DNA of 64,000 nt from Lachnospiraceae bacterium (lineage in GTDB: Bacteria; Bacillota; Clostridia; Lachnospirales; Lachnospiraceae). The stretch's first letter is position 1, and the number at the start of each line of letters is the position of its first letter. The notes beneath the pieces were generated by a model. It saw only the letters and a program-made list of their open reading frames with translations, did not search any database and was not told the origin of the DNA. Of the stretch, positions 16,040 through 24,506 are shown in pieces. Where the stretch lies: positions 1 to 64,000 of the forward strand of contig JAGBMJ010000138.1 of the NCBI GenBank assembly GCA_017634975.1. Direction: 5' to 3'. The translations under genes were made by a program, and so were the position numbers.

Positions 16040-16339
16040 TCAGTCGTTCCCCAGAATGCCGATGGCTTTTTTTAGCACATCGAGAGCGTCTTGGGCATCA
16101 CGCAGTTCGCGTTTGAGACGGGCAATCTCTTTTGCTTCGTCGGAAGCGTAGTTGCCAGAGCCACGAGCAGGGATATCTCCATTGGAATCCCTGAATTGGG
16201 CTTCCCAACGAGCTAAGGTGCTTACACCTATGCCGAGATTCTTGGCACATTGAACCTGGGTAAGATCTGGATGCTCTTTACGGTATGCGATGGCATTCAG
16301 TTTAAACTCTTTGGTGTGTTGTTTGGCTTTACGTGACAT
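16040..16339 (-). CDS. IS3-family transposase OrfA (HTH_Tnp_1)
   Basis: A 99-residue protein with a helix-turn-helix (TQVQCAKNLGIGVSTLARWE) followed by a leucine-zipper-like coil (EIARLKRELRDAQDALDVLKKAIGIL). It binds the IS ends and regulates transposition. Its ATG has GAGGAGG just upstream on the minus strand. Near its end is a run of seven A residues followed by G (plus-strand 16066-16073), a classic slippery sequence at which ribosomes move to the -1 frame to produce OrfAB. Confidence 0.9.
   Translation of the reverse strand: MSRKAKQHTKEFKLNAIAYRKEHPDLTQVQCAKNLGIGVSTLARWEAQFRDSNGDIPARGSGNYASDEAKEIARLKRELRDAQDALDVLKKAIGILGND
16066..16073 (-). promoter_or_regulatory. Programmed -1 frameshift site of the IS
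   Basis: On the minus strand the sequence is AAAAAAAG within the last codons of orfA. Shifting back one base there joins the orfA frame to the open orfB frame, which continues without stop into the catalytic domain. Confidence 0.7.
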
Positions 16340-16443
16340 ATATGAGTTCCTCCTCTGAAAGAATATTATATAACAGTTTTAAGGAGATATCTCATTTTGT
16401 TTTGTACTATTTATATACTAACAGCAGTTTGGGAGAGGACAGT

Positions 16444-17322
16444 ATGCATTTTGTAGAAGCAAAGGGAATACTTAGCGACAATGGCAGCGGCTGTGGTATG
16501 AACATATACCGCGGCTGTTCCCACGGCTGCATATACTGCGACAGTAGAAGCAAATGCTATCGCTTCACACATCCCTTTGAGGATATTGAGGTGAAGAGGA
16601 ATGCGCCGGAGCTTCTGGAAAAGGCGCTTAAGTCGAAACGAAAGAAATGTATGATCGGGACCGGTGCGATGTCGGATCCGTACATGCATTGTGAAGAAGA
16701 ACTTAAGCTGACAAGGGAATGCCTGCAGATCATTCTTAAATATGGTTTCGGTGTTGCGGTTCAGACAAAATCGGACCGGATTCTCAGGGATATCGATCTG
16801 CTATCCGAGATCAACCGTTCGGCCAAATGCGTTGTCCAGATGACACTCACCACTTATGATGATGATCTGTGCCGGATCCTGGAGCCAAACGTGTGCAATA
16901 CAAAGCGTCGTATTGAGGTGCTCGAAAAGATGCGGGATAGGGGGATACCGACCATCGTGTGGCTGACACCGATCCTTCCGTTTATCAACGATACGGAGGA
17001 AAACGTCACTGCGATCCTAAACGAATGTGTCAGAACAGGTGTGAAGGGAGTGATCGATTTCGGCATGGGACTGACACTTAGGGATGGTGACCGGGAATAC
17101 TATTACAAAGCACTGGATCAGCATTTTCCTGGAATGAAAGAGCGCTACATCAGGCACTACGGCAATGCGTATGAACTGCCGAGCCCCAAGGCAAAAGAAT
17201 TGAAGGGGATCTTCCGGAGGATCTGTAAGGAAAACGGGATCATGTCAACGCCGGAGGAGTGTTTCCGCTTTATGAGGGAATTGCCGGATAAGAATCCGCA
17301 GATGAGCATATTTGATCTGTAA
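16444..17322 (+). CDS. Radical SAM protein of the SPL-like group
   Basis: A 292-residue radical SAM enzyme. The cluster motif is CSHGCIYC (residues about 22-29), a CxxxCxxC set, preceded by MNIYRGCSHG. Later segments GTGAMSDPYMHCEE and VQTKSDRILRDIDLL match the spore photoproduct lyase-like (SplB/Rv2578c-type) group. Substrate unknown. The ATG at 16444 is preferred over a far upstream frame that runs into the IS, because GGAGAGGA lies 6-13 nt before it and the conserved part starts there. The IS end lies 34 nt upstream and may have separated the gene from its own promoter. Confidence 0.8.
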   Translation: MHFVEAKGILSDNGSGCGMNIYRGCSHGCIYCDSRSKCYRFTHPFEDIEVKRNAPELLEKALKSKRKKCMIGTGAMSDPYMHCEEELKLTRECLQIILKYGFGVAVQTKSDRILRDIDLLSEINRSAKCVVQMTLTTYDDDLCRILEPNVCNTKRRIEVLEKMRDRGIPTIVWLTPILPFINDTEENVTAILNECVRTGVKGVIDFGMGLTLRDGDREYYYKALDQHFPGMKERYIRHYGNAYELPSPKAKELKGIFRRICKENGIMSTPEECFRFMRELPDKNPQMSIFDL

Positions 17323-17373
17323 GGCATGGGATCGGTAAGACTACAGGGATCGTTCCTCTGATAGAAAAGAAGT

Positions 17374-17409
17374 GTTACTATCACAGCACGAAAGGCTGTG
17401 GATAGTAAC
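17374..17409. repeat. Hairpin in the spacer before the antiporter
   Basis: GTTACTATC plus CAGC pairs with GCTG plus GATAGTAAC, with one bulged G. The stem is about 14 bp with a 7-nt loop and no T-run. It may protect the end of the upstream mRNA or act as a regulatory site. Confidence 0.5.
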
Positions 17410-17438
17410 AAAGAAGTAGGTGTCCGATCAGAATGGAC

Positions 17439-17467
17439 TTGATACAGTGGAGACAGAGTATTAAAAT
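17439..17467 (+). promoter_or_regulatory. Promoter for the antiporter gene
   Basis: TTGATA at 17439-17444 and TAAAAT at 17462-17467 with a 17-bp spacer, 35 nt before the start codon. Confidence 0.55.
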
Positions 17468-17501
17468 ATGGATCATAGTATGAAATTTTGGGGGCAAGAC
17501 C

Positions 17502-19130
17502 ATGAAAGAAGAACGAGAAAAAAAGGCAGAGAAACAGGTCATTGAAAAAACAAAGACGGGACGGATCAGGATTGCCGGCGCTGTGCTGATCCCTTTCTTT
17601 GTGATATGCGGCTATGTGATCGGCGTGAAAGGGATGCAGGTGGAAGAAAGCTTCTGGGCCCTGTTTCCGCCGCTGATCGCCATTGCGCTTGCACTGATCA
17701 CAAAGGAAGTATACAGTTCGCTTTTTGTGGGGATCCTGACGGGAGCCTTGTTCTGGGCGCGGTTTGATCCGGTACAGACCTTAAACCATGTGTTTAAGGA
17801 CGGTTTCATTACAGTGATCGCGGATGCCTGGAATGTGGGGATCCTGCTTTTTCTGGTCATCCTGGGCATGATGGTGCAGCTTATGAACAGGACCGGTGGT
17901 TCCAAGGCTTTCGGACAGTGGGCCGGCAGCCGCATCAAGTCCTCTGTCGGGGCACAGCTGGCCACCATCGGTCTCGGCGTCCTGATCTTTATTGATGATT
18001 ATTTCAACTGCCTGACCGTGGGCTCGGTAATGCGCCCTGTGACAGATAAACAGAAGATCAGCCGAGAAAAGCTGTCCTACCTCATCGATGCTACGGCAGC
18101 ACCGGTATGTATCATTGCGCCCATATCTTCATGGGCTGCAGCGGTTGCCGGATTTGTCGAGGGAGAAAATGGTATGCATATCTTCCTGCAGGCGATCCCT
18201 TATAATTTTTATGCACTGCTCACGATCGCTATGATGATCATGCTGGTGACTATGAAGGTTTCCTACGGCCCTATGGCAGGTTATGAGAAGCAGGCACTTT
18301 TGGAAGCATACTGGAAAGGAGTCGAGGGTCAGACGGAAAGCGGAAACGAAGAGATCAAGGGAAGAGTCTCGGATATGGTCGTTCCTATCGTTCTGCTCAT
18401 CGCATGCTGTACGATCGGCATGATCTACACCGGAGGTTTTTTCGAAGGGGAGAGCTTTATCAATGCCTTTGCCAATTCGGACGCTTCGGTAGGACTGGTA
18501 CTCGGATCGGCTACAGCACTGATCATAACGCTTTTGTTCTATCTGCTGCGGGGGATCATCAGCTTTGAGGATTGTATGACCTGTCTGCCGGAGGGCTTCA
18601 AGCAGATGGTCCCGGCGATTCTGATCCTTACCTTTGCCTGGTCACTGAAGGCTATGACGGATAATCTTGGAGCTGCACAATACGTCTATAACATGGTGAA
18701 CGGCTCGGCAAAGGAGCTTCAGGGATTTCTGCCCTGCATCATCTTTTTGATCGCGATCGGTCTGGCCTTTTCCACCGGTACCAGCTGGGGAACCTTCGGC
18801 ATCCTGATTCCCATTGTGGTAGATTGCTTCCAGAACGTGGATCATACGATGATGATCATCGCTATTTCCGCCTGTATGGCAGGGGCAGTCTGCGGAGACC
18901 ACTGTTCCCCCATTTCGGATACTACGATCATGTCATCCGCCGGGGCGCAGTGCCGCCATATCAACCATGTGGCAACCCAGCTGCCTTACGCATTCACGGC
19001 TGCCGCGATCTCATTTGTGTGCTATCTGATCGCCGGCTTTGTACATAATCCATGGGTTCCGCTGGCGGCAGGTTTGGTATTCATATTTGTTCTTCTTTAT
19101 GTATTAAAACGCAACACAGCCAATACCTGA
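17502..19130 (+). CDS. NhaC-family Na+/H+ antiporter
   Basis: A 542-residue integral membrane protein with about 11-13 hydrophobic segments after a charged cytoplasmic N-terminus. The segments LIFIDDYFNCLTVGSVMRPVTDK, SWAAAVAGFV and CGDHCSPISDTTIMSSAGAQC are typical of NhaC/Na+-H+ exchanger (including MleN-like) proteins. It should exchange sodium for protons or couple an organic acid to that exchange; the exact substrate cannot be told. No partner enzyme (malate or arginine metabolism) adjoins it. It has its own promoter and is followed by a hairpin. Confidence 0.85.
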   Translation: MKEEREKKAEKQVIEKTKTGRIRIAGAVLIPFFVICGYVIGVKGMQVEESFWALFPPLIAIALALITKEVYSSLFVGILTGALFWARFDPVQTLNHVFKDGFITVIADAWNVGILLFLVILGMMVQLMNRTGGSKAFGQWAGSRIKSSVGAQLATIGLGVLIFIDDYFNCLTVGSVMRPVTDKQKISREKLSYLIDATAAPVCIIAPISSWAAAVAGFVEGENGMHIFLQAIPYNFYALLTIAMMIMLVTMKVSYGPMAGYEKQALLEAYWKGVEGQTESGNEEIKGRVSDMVVPIVLLIACCTIGMIYTGGFFEGESFINAFANSDASVGLVLGSATALIITLLFYLLRGIISFEDCMTCLPEGFKQMVPAILILTFAWSLKAMTDNLGAAQYVYNMVNGSAKELQGFLPCIIFLIAIGLAFSTGTSWGTFGILIPIVVDCFQNVDHTMMIIAISACMAGAVCGDHCSPISDTTIMSSAGAQCRHINHVATQLPYAFTAAAISFVCYLIAGFVHNPWVPLAAGLVFIFVLLYVLKRNTANT

Positions 19131-19133
19131 ACA

Positions 19134-19164
19134 GAAAACCACGGGGACGGACCTTGTGGTTTTC
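19134..19164 (+). terminator. Hairpin with GGGACGG core, probable terminator
   Basis: GAAAACCAC (19134-19142) and GTGGTTTTC (19156-19164) form a 9-bp perfect stem directly after the antiporter stop. The loop GGGGACGGACCTT shares its core with the loop at 26458-26470 and with the larger palindromes at 49011 and 61429. Confidence 0.6.
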
Positions 19165-19290
19165 GGGTTATTTCGATGGGATACAGATGGCGAAACTCAA
19201 TCCGGTAGGAAATCGACAAAATGTTGTTTGGATGAACAACAGACGGATTTCCGGACGTTTCGGGAATATGTCTGCTGCAGGGAAAAGGAA

Positions 19291-19782
19291 ATGAAACAGG
19301 GGAAGGATAAAAAGAAGGAAAGATTAAAGAAAGAAAGATTAAAGAAAGTTTTTACTGCGGTGATCCTGCTTACGATTGCTTTTATATGGGGGCATTCCAT
19401 GATGCCGGGAGATCTGTCCGGGGAGGAATCCGGCTTTGTCTACCGTATATTGAGTCCGGTCATGAAACTGTTTTTGCCGGATGCGTGGGTGACTGAGCAT
19501 CTGGTACGAAAAATGGCGCACTTCAGTGAGCACGGAGCACTTGGTGTTGAACTGACGCTATATGCTGCACTTTACAGGGATCTGCAGATCCGGCGTATTG
19601 CGAATATCCTCTACAGTGGGCTGACGGCAGCGTTTATAGACGAAACGATACAGATCTTTTCCGGAAGGGGAGCTGCGATCGCCGATGTATGGATCGACCT
19701 TTCCGGATTTGCAACCGGGCTTTTGATCGTAAGGCTGATCTGTATATGCCGCCAATGTCACCAACAGAAGCCCTGCGTTTGA
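19291..19782 (+). CDS. VanZ-family membrane protein
   Basis: A 163-residue protein. After a very basic start (KKKERLKKERLKK) come about four hydrophobic stretches. The pattern FIWGHSMMPGD, KMAHFSEHGALGVELTLY and DETIQIFSGRGAAIADVWIDLSG matches VanZ, where the histidine and the DExxQ/GRG...D motifs are conserved. VanZ-like proteins are linked to low-level teicoplanin resistance in Tn1546, but chromosomal members have unknown roles. The ATG at 19291 is chosen since homology and the basic N-terminus begin there; the longer frame from 19156 includes non-conserved sequence. Confidence 0.8.
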   Translation: MKQGKDKKKERLKKERLKKVFTAVILLTIAFIWGHSMMPGDLSGEESGFVYRILSPVMKLFLPDAWVTEHLVRKMAHFSEHGALGVELTLYAALYRDLQIRRIANILYSGLTAAFIDETIQIFSGRGAAIADVWIDLSGFATGLLIVRLICICRQCHQQKPCV

Positions 19783-19807
19783 CAGTATCTCTCCTTGGGT
19801 ATAAAAT
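19779..19807 (+). promoter_or_regulatory. Promoter for cysK
   Basis: TTGACA at 19779-19784, overlapping the VanZ stop codon, and TAAAAT at 19802-19807 with a 17-bp spacer. Confidence 0.6.
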
Positions 19808-19841
19808 AAATTGATATGTGACCTTAAGGAGATAAAAAAGA

Positions 19842-20774
19842 ATGATATGTGATAATGTGTTGGAATATATCGGACATACACCGATGGTACGCTTAAACCG
19901 GATGAATGACCCGGATGCAGCGGAAGTACTGGTGAAATATGAGGGATTGAATGTGGGCGGTTCGATCAAGACACGAACCGCTTATAATATGATCAAACAG
20001 GCGATCAAAGACGGCATCATTCACGAGGATACGATCATCGTGGAGCCGACCAGCGGGAATCAGGGGATCGGTCTGGCGTTGATCGGAGCTGTGATGGGTT
20101 ATGAGACCCGTATCATTATGCCGGACAGTGTAAGTGAGGAACGGCGTCTGCTGGTAAGGCACTACGGAGCGCAGGTGATCCTGGTTCATGATGCGGGCGA
20201 TATCGGGGCATGTATCGAAGAATGTTTGCAGACGGCACTTCGTATGGCGAAGGAAGATCCGAGAGTCTATATCCCGCAGCAGTTTGAAAATCCGGCCAAT
20301 CCGAGAGTACACAAGCACCATACCGGACTGGAGATCCTGGAACAGGTGGCGGGCCCTATCCACGGCTTTTGCTCCGGCATCGGTACCGGCGGTACGATCA
20401 GCGGTATCGGCGCAGTGCTCAAGGCACAGTATCCGGACATCGAGATCTGGGCAGTAGAGCCGGAGAATGCAGCAATCCTGGCCGGCGGTAATATTGGCAC
20501 CCATCTGCAGATGGGCATCGGTGACGGCATCATTCCGGCAAACTTAAATCAAAAGATCTACGATGATATCTATATCGTGACAGACGAGGAGGCAATTCGT
20601 ACGGCAAAGGATCTGGCACGTAAAGAAGGACTGATGTGCGGCATCAGTTCCGGAACAAACGTAGCAGCAGCACTTCAGCTGGCCAAGAAACTGGGAAAAG
20701 GAAAGACCGTAGTGACGGTTCTTCCCGATACGGCAGAGCGTTATTTCTCCACGCCGTTATTTGAAAATGACTGA
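19842..20774 (+). CDS. cysK: Cysteine synthase (O-acetylserine sulfhydrylase)
   Basis: A 310-residue PLP enzyme of the CysK/CBS family, full length. Lys43 in GGSIKTR should bind PLP. The TSGNQGIGLA loop binds substrate, GTGGTISG binds the cofactor phosphate, and GISSGTN near residue 268 contacts the pyridine ring. It makes cysteine from O-acetylserine and sulfide. AAGGAG lies 10-12 nt before the ATG. No cysE lies nearby. A cystathionine beta-synthase-like role is possible, but the short form without a regulatory domain favours CysK. Confidence 0.9.
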   Translation: MICDNVLEYIGHTPMVRLNRMNDPDAAEVLVKYEGLNVGGSIKTRTAYNMIKQAIKDGIIHEDTIIVEPTSGNQGIGLALIGAVMGYETRIIMPDSVSEERRLLVRHYGAQVILVHDAGDIGACIEECLQTALRMAKEDPRVYIPQQFENPANPRVHKHHTGLEILEQVAGPIHGFCSGIGTGGTISGIGAVLKAQYPDIEIWAVEPENAAILAGGNIGTHLQMGIGDGIIPANLNQKIYDDIYIVTDEEAIRTAKDLARKEGLMCGISSGTNVAAALQLAKKLGKGKTVVTVLPDTAERYFSTPLFEND

Positions 20775-20796
20775 TCCGGCAGGATAAAATGTATGA

Positions 20797-20825
20797 TTGA
20801 CACATCCGTCATACCACCCTATTAT
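20797..20825 (+). promoter_or_regulatory. Promoter for the GH2 gene
   Basis: TTGACA at 20797-20802 and TATTAT at 20820-20825 with a 17-bp spacer. Confidence 0.7.
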
Positions 20826-20868
20826 GTATAGTAGTGTAAGCGCATACAAACAAGGAAGGGAGTTATGC

Positions 20869-23800
20869 ATGAGAAGGTTGTTTAATGATGGGTGGGAGTT
20901 TTCAAAGCAGAAACCGGGGACGGATATCGATACATTGGCATCGATGCAGTTTGCGAGGATCAATGTACCGCATGACTGGATGATCGGCAATGTGGAGGAT
21001 CTGTATGAAAACTCTGTCGGTTTTTATCGCAAGAAATTTTCTCTGGAGAAAAAAGCGGGTTCCCGCTATGAGATCTATTTTGAGGGTGTCTATATGGACA
21101 GCACCCTGTATGTGAACGGGCTGGAAGCAGGCGTATGGAAATACGGCTATTCCAGTTTTTTCTTTGATATTACCGAACTCCTGAAGGACGGAGAAAATGA
21201 AGTGCTGGTAAAGGTGGTTTATCAGTCACCTAACAGCCGCTGGTACAGCGGGGCCGGGATCTACCGCGATGTGTATTTCATCGAGCATCCCGAGGTACAT
21301 CTGGTAACTGACAGTGTATATATCTCTGCTAAGCCGGCAGCGGAAGAAGGGAAGATCACGCAGGATACGGTATTGGATCAGGAATGGTTTTTAACCATCA
21401 GTGTCGAGCTGGCAAACGGTGCGGCAGACTGCAGATGGAATAAGGGCATTAACGGTCTGGCACAGGTGCCGAACGATACCGGAATCCTCTTTGAAGTTCC
21501 GGAATTGGGACTGTCCTGTGAAACAACTGCAGGTGATGCAACGGCAGAAGTATTGGCAGACCGGACAGTGCGTGTGGAATGGAAGGTGAAAGTCGATGCT
21601 CCAAAGCTGTGGTCTTTGGAAGATCCGAAACTGTATGAATGTGAAGTATCCCTGAAAAACGGGGATGCAAAGAAGGAGCGTTTCGGTTTCCGCAGTTTTA
21701 CGTTTGATACCAATAAGGGATTTTTCTTAAACGGTGTGCATGTAAAGATCAACGGAGTGTGCGAGCATCACGATCTGGGGGCCATCGGGGCGTGCTTTAA
21801 CCGTGCGGCAATGCAGCGCAAGTATGAGATCCTGCGGACGATGGGGATCAACGCGATCCGCACGGCACATAATATGCCGGCGGTGGGACTCCTGGATCTG
21901 GCGGATGAGATGGGCTTTCTGGTCATGGATGAAGCCTTTGATATGTGGGAAGGCTGCAAGACGGAATACGACTACGGCCGTTTCTTTGTGGAATGGCAGG
22001 AGCGGGATGTACGCAGCTGGATCCGGCGTGACCGTAATCATCCGAGTATCTTCTTATGGAGCATCGGAAATGAGATCTACGATACCCACAAGGATGCGCA
22101 TGGACAGGATATCACACGGTATCTGCAAAAGGAAGCAAGGGAGAATGATCCGTATGGGAATGCAGTGATCGGTATGGGATCAAACTATATGCCCTGGGAG
22201 AATACACAGAAGTGTGCGGATATCCTGAAATACGTGGGATACAACTATGCGGAGAAGTTTTACAACGAACATCATGCAGCACATCCCGACTGGTATATCT
22301 TTGGCAGTGAGACAGCCTCTACGGTACAGAGCCGCGGCATCTACCACTTTCCTTATGAGCGGGCGGTACTGGCGGATGATAACTGGCAGTGTTCGGCATT
22401 GGGCAACAGCACCACCAGCTGGGGAGCACCCAATCCGGAGTACTGCGTGATCCAGGAGAGGGATCACGATTTCTCGATGGGGCAGTTTTTGTGGTCGGGC
22501 TTTGATTATATCGGAGAGCCGACGCCGTACCATACCCGCAATTCCTACTTCGGACAGATCGATACCGCGGGCTTCCCGAAGGACAGCTACTATGTCTATA
22601 AGGCGGCGTGGACAAAGGAACCTTTTGTACACGTATTTCCGTATTGGGATTTCAATCCGGGACAGATGGTCGATGTGCGTGTAGTATCGAATGCGCCGGT
22701 GGTGGAACTGCTGGTAAATGGCCGGTCGCTTGGAAAGAAGAATATCGATCATGCGCATGGCACGGTGTTGAGCGGGGATTATCAGACACCGTATGCGCCG
22801 GGAGAGATCACGGCGGTAGCGTATGATGCGGACGGAAACGAAGTGGCCAGACAGACAAGGTATTCGTTTGGAAATGCCAAAGCGCTGGCGACAAAAGTCT
22901 ATAAGCCGGAAAAGAACTATACGGCTGGCTGCGGGGATATGGCATTTATCGAGGTATCGGCAGTGGATGCAGACGGGCATCCTGTGGAAAATGCCTGCAA
23001 TATCGTGAAGGTATCGGTAAACGGTGCAGGCTGGCTGACCGGTCTGGATAACGGTAACTCTGCGGATGAGGAGGAATACAAAGGCTGCGAGAAACGGCTG
23101 TTCTCCGGGAAGATGCTGGTGTGCATTGCGATCGGATCCGAATGCGGAGAGATACGTGTGGATCTGCAAAGTGAAGGTCTGACCGGTGCGGCGTGTACGC
23201 TTCAGGTAACGGAAAAGAAAGAGATCCCGGGCATCTCACTGCTCCCGGAAGTGTTGGATCGTGGGGGGAAAGGGATTGTCTGGCCGCGCAGGATCGAGCT
23301 GCTCTGCGACGGGGACAGACAAATGACGAAAGAGCATCAGGAGGTGCGGATCACGGCAAAGATCGATCCGCCGGAAGCAGCGGAAAAACTTAAACCGGAA
23401 GACCTGATCTGGAAGGCAGTTACCGATGACGGTATCGAGAGCAATATCGCAAAGGTCACAAAGACCGACGGCATGTGTGCTGCCGTAAAGGCTCTGGGGG
23501 ACGGAAATTTCCGGCTGCGTTGTATGACAAAATGCGGATCGGATCCGGTCAAAGTGATCTCGGAGCTGGAATTTACGGCAGCCGGGATCGGTGTGGCTAC
23601 GCTGGATCCGTACCATTATGTTGCCGGCGGTCTGTGGAGCTATGGCGAGGGTGAGATCGGTGTGGGCAATGAGCACGGCGTATCTTCGGCACGAGGGGAA
23701 CGCAGTGTGATCGGATTTGAGAATATTGATTTTGGCGCTTACGGTTCGGATGAGATCACGATCGATATCTTTAATCTCTCGGATGATCCCTTTGATTTTG

Positions 23801-24357
23801 CACTGTGGGAAGGCATCCCGGGACAGCCGGACAGTGAGAAACTTCTGGACGGGCATTACCACAAGAAGTCCATTTGGAATGTATACCAGCCGGAAACCTA
23901 CCGCTTAAGCCGCAGGATGAAAGGGTTGAGCAATCTGTACATTGTGGCAGAGGATAAAGTGCATTTCGGAGGCTTTACGTTTACGGAGTATCAAAAGGCA
24001 TACGAGCGCCTAAATGCCGGGGAATGCGATGAAGTATACGGTGACAGCTATGAGAAAAAGGCGGATCGCATTGCCGGTATCGGAAATAACGTGACCGTCG
24101 AGTTTAAGGATATGGATTTCTGCAGGGAAGCCGTGACCGGACTGAAGATCACCGGCGTGAGTCACATTCCGGTAAATACGATCCATGTGATCTTTGATAA
24201 CGGATCCGAAGAGATCCGTGATATCCTGGAATTTGCACAGGATGGCGGCGAGACGCAGAGCTTTGCAGTAAGCAGCTATTCCGGAAAGGGAACGATCCGG
24301 CTGGTATTCCTGCCGGGCAGCAGTTTTGATCTGATCGCACTGCAGTTTCAGGAGTAG
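20869..24357 (+). CDS. Glycoside hydrolase family 2 (beta-galactosidase type)
   Basis: A 1162-residue GH2 enzyme without signal peptide, so probably cytoplasmic. The order is sugar-binding domain (about 1-180, NVPHDWMIG, WYSGAGIYRDV), immunoglobulin-like domain, TIM barrel (about 285-590), then DUF4982- and Ig-like domains and a long C-terminal region. Glu402 in SIGNEI is the expected acid/base and Glu481 in GSETAS the nucleophile; FLWSGFDYIGEPTPYH closes the active site. The ATG at 20869 follows AAGGAAGGGAG; the frame extends upstream to 20797, but that is the promoter. It should cleave beta-galactosides or related sugars. No transporter or regulator adjoins it. Confidence 0.9.
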   Translation: MRRLFNDGWEFSKQKPGTDIDTLASMQFARINVPHDWMIGNVEDLYENSVGFYRKKFSLEKKAGSRYEIYFEGVYMDSTLYVNGLEAGVWKYGYSSFFFDITELLKDGENEVLVKVVYQSPNSRWYSGAGIYRDVYFIEHPEVHLVTDSVYISAKPAAEEGKITQDTVLDQEWFLTISVELANGAADCRWNKGINGLAQVPNDTGILFEVPELGLSCETTAGDATAEVLADRTVRVEWKVKVDAPKLWSLEDPKLYECEVSLKNGDAKKERFGFRSFTFDTNKGFFLNGVHVKINGVCEHHDLGAIGACFNRAAMQRKYEILRTMGINAIRTAHNMPAVGLLDLADEMGFLVMDEAFDMWEGCKTEYDYGRFFVEWQERDVRSWIRRDRNHPSIFLWSIGNEIYDTHKDAHGQDITRYLQKEARENDPYGNAVIGMGSNYMPWENTQKCADILKYVGYNYAEKFYNEHHAAHPDWYIFGSETASTVQSRGIYHFPYERAVLADDNWQCSALGNSTTSWGAPNPEYCVIQERDHDFSMGQFLWSGFDYIGEPTPYHTRNSYFGQIDTAGFPKDSYYVYKAAWTKEPFVHVFPYWDFNPGQMVDVRVVSNAPVVELLVNGRSLGKKNIDHAHGTVLSGDYQTPYAPGEITAVAYDADGNEVARQTRYSFGNAKALATKVYKPEKNYTAGCGDMAFIEVSAVDADGHPVENACNIVKVSVNGAGWLTGLDNGNSADEEEYKGCEKRLFSGKMLVCIAIGSECGEIRVDLQSEGLTGAACTLQVTEKKEIPGISLLPEVLDRGGKGIVWPRRIELLCDGDRQMTKEHQEVRITAKIDPPEAAEKLKPEDLIWKAVTDDGIESNIAKVTKTDGMCAAVKALGDGNFRLRCMTKCGSDPVKVISELEFTAAGIGVATLDPYHYVAGGLWSYGEGEIGVGNEHGVSSARGERSVIGFENIDFGAYGSDEITIDIFNLSDDPFDFALWEGIPGQPDSEKLLDGHYHKKSIWNVYQPETYRLSRRMKGLSNLYIVAEDKVHFGGFTFTEYQKAYERLNAGECDEVYGDSYEKKADRIAGIGNNVTVEFKDMDFCREAVTGLKITGVSHIPVNTIHVIFDNGSEEIRDILEFAQDGGETQSFAVSSYSGKGTIRLVFLPGSSFDLIALQFQE

Positions 24358-24378
24358 GTTGCATAGCATGATCAGATT

Positions 24379-24407
24379 TTGACAAAATCACGGAAAAAGC
24401 GTATAAT
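24379..24407 (+). promoter_or_regulatory. Promoter for the hydrogenase-chemoreceptor gene
   Basis: TTGACA at 24379-24384 and TATAAT at 24402-24407, 17-bp spacer: a near-consensus promoter. Confidence 0.8.
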
Positions 24408-24447
24408 TTCTATTAATATTTGGTTAAAATTCACATTCGCGATTTGC

Positions 24448-24472
24448 GGCAGAAAGTATAGAACTTTCTGCC
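24448..24472 (+). promoter_or_regulatory. 5'-UTR hairpin
   Basis: GGCAGAAAGT and its exact complement ACTTTCTGCC enclose a 5-nt loop in the leader of the hydrogenase-chemoreceptor mRNA, some 35 nt before its start codon. There is no T-run, so it is more likely an mRNA stability or translation element than a terminator. Confidence 0.5.
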
Positions 24473-24506
24473 CGGCGGATGGGATGTTTTCTTCGGGGGG
24501 TAAGGT

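Larger units (their letters stand above)
15107..16409 (-). mobile_element. IS3-family insertion sequence
   Basis: An element of about 1.3 kb with terminal inverted repeats at 15107-15126 and 16390-16409; they start with TAGTACAAAA and match at 19 of 20 positions. It carries overlapping-frame orfA and orfB on the minus strand, with a DDE transposase. A clear target duplication was not found: the flanks are ATT on the left and TTT on the right, so the true outer ends may differ by a few bases. Both genes look intact, so it may be recently active. Confidence 0.85.

Noticed and set aside
22180-23169. A 329-codon minus-strand frame inside the GH2 gene
   Set aside because: Lies fully within the conserved catalytic region of the GH2 enzyme and has no ribosome site or family match.
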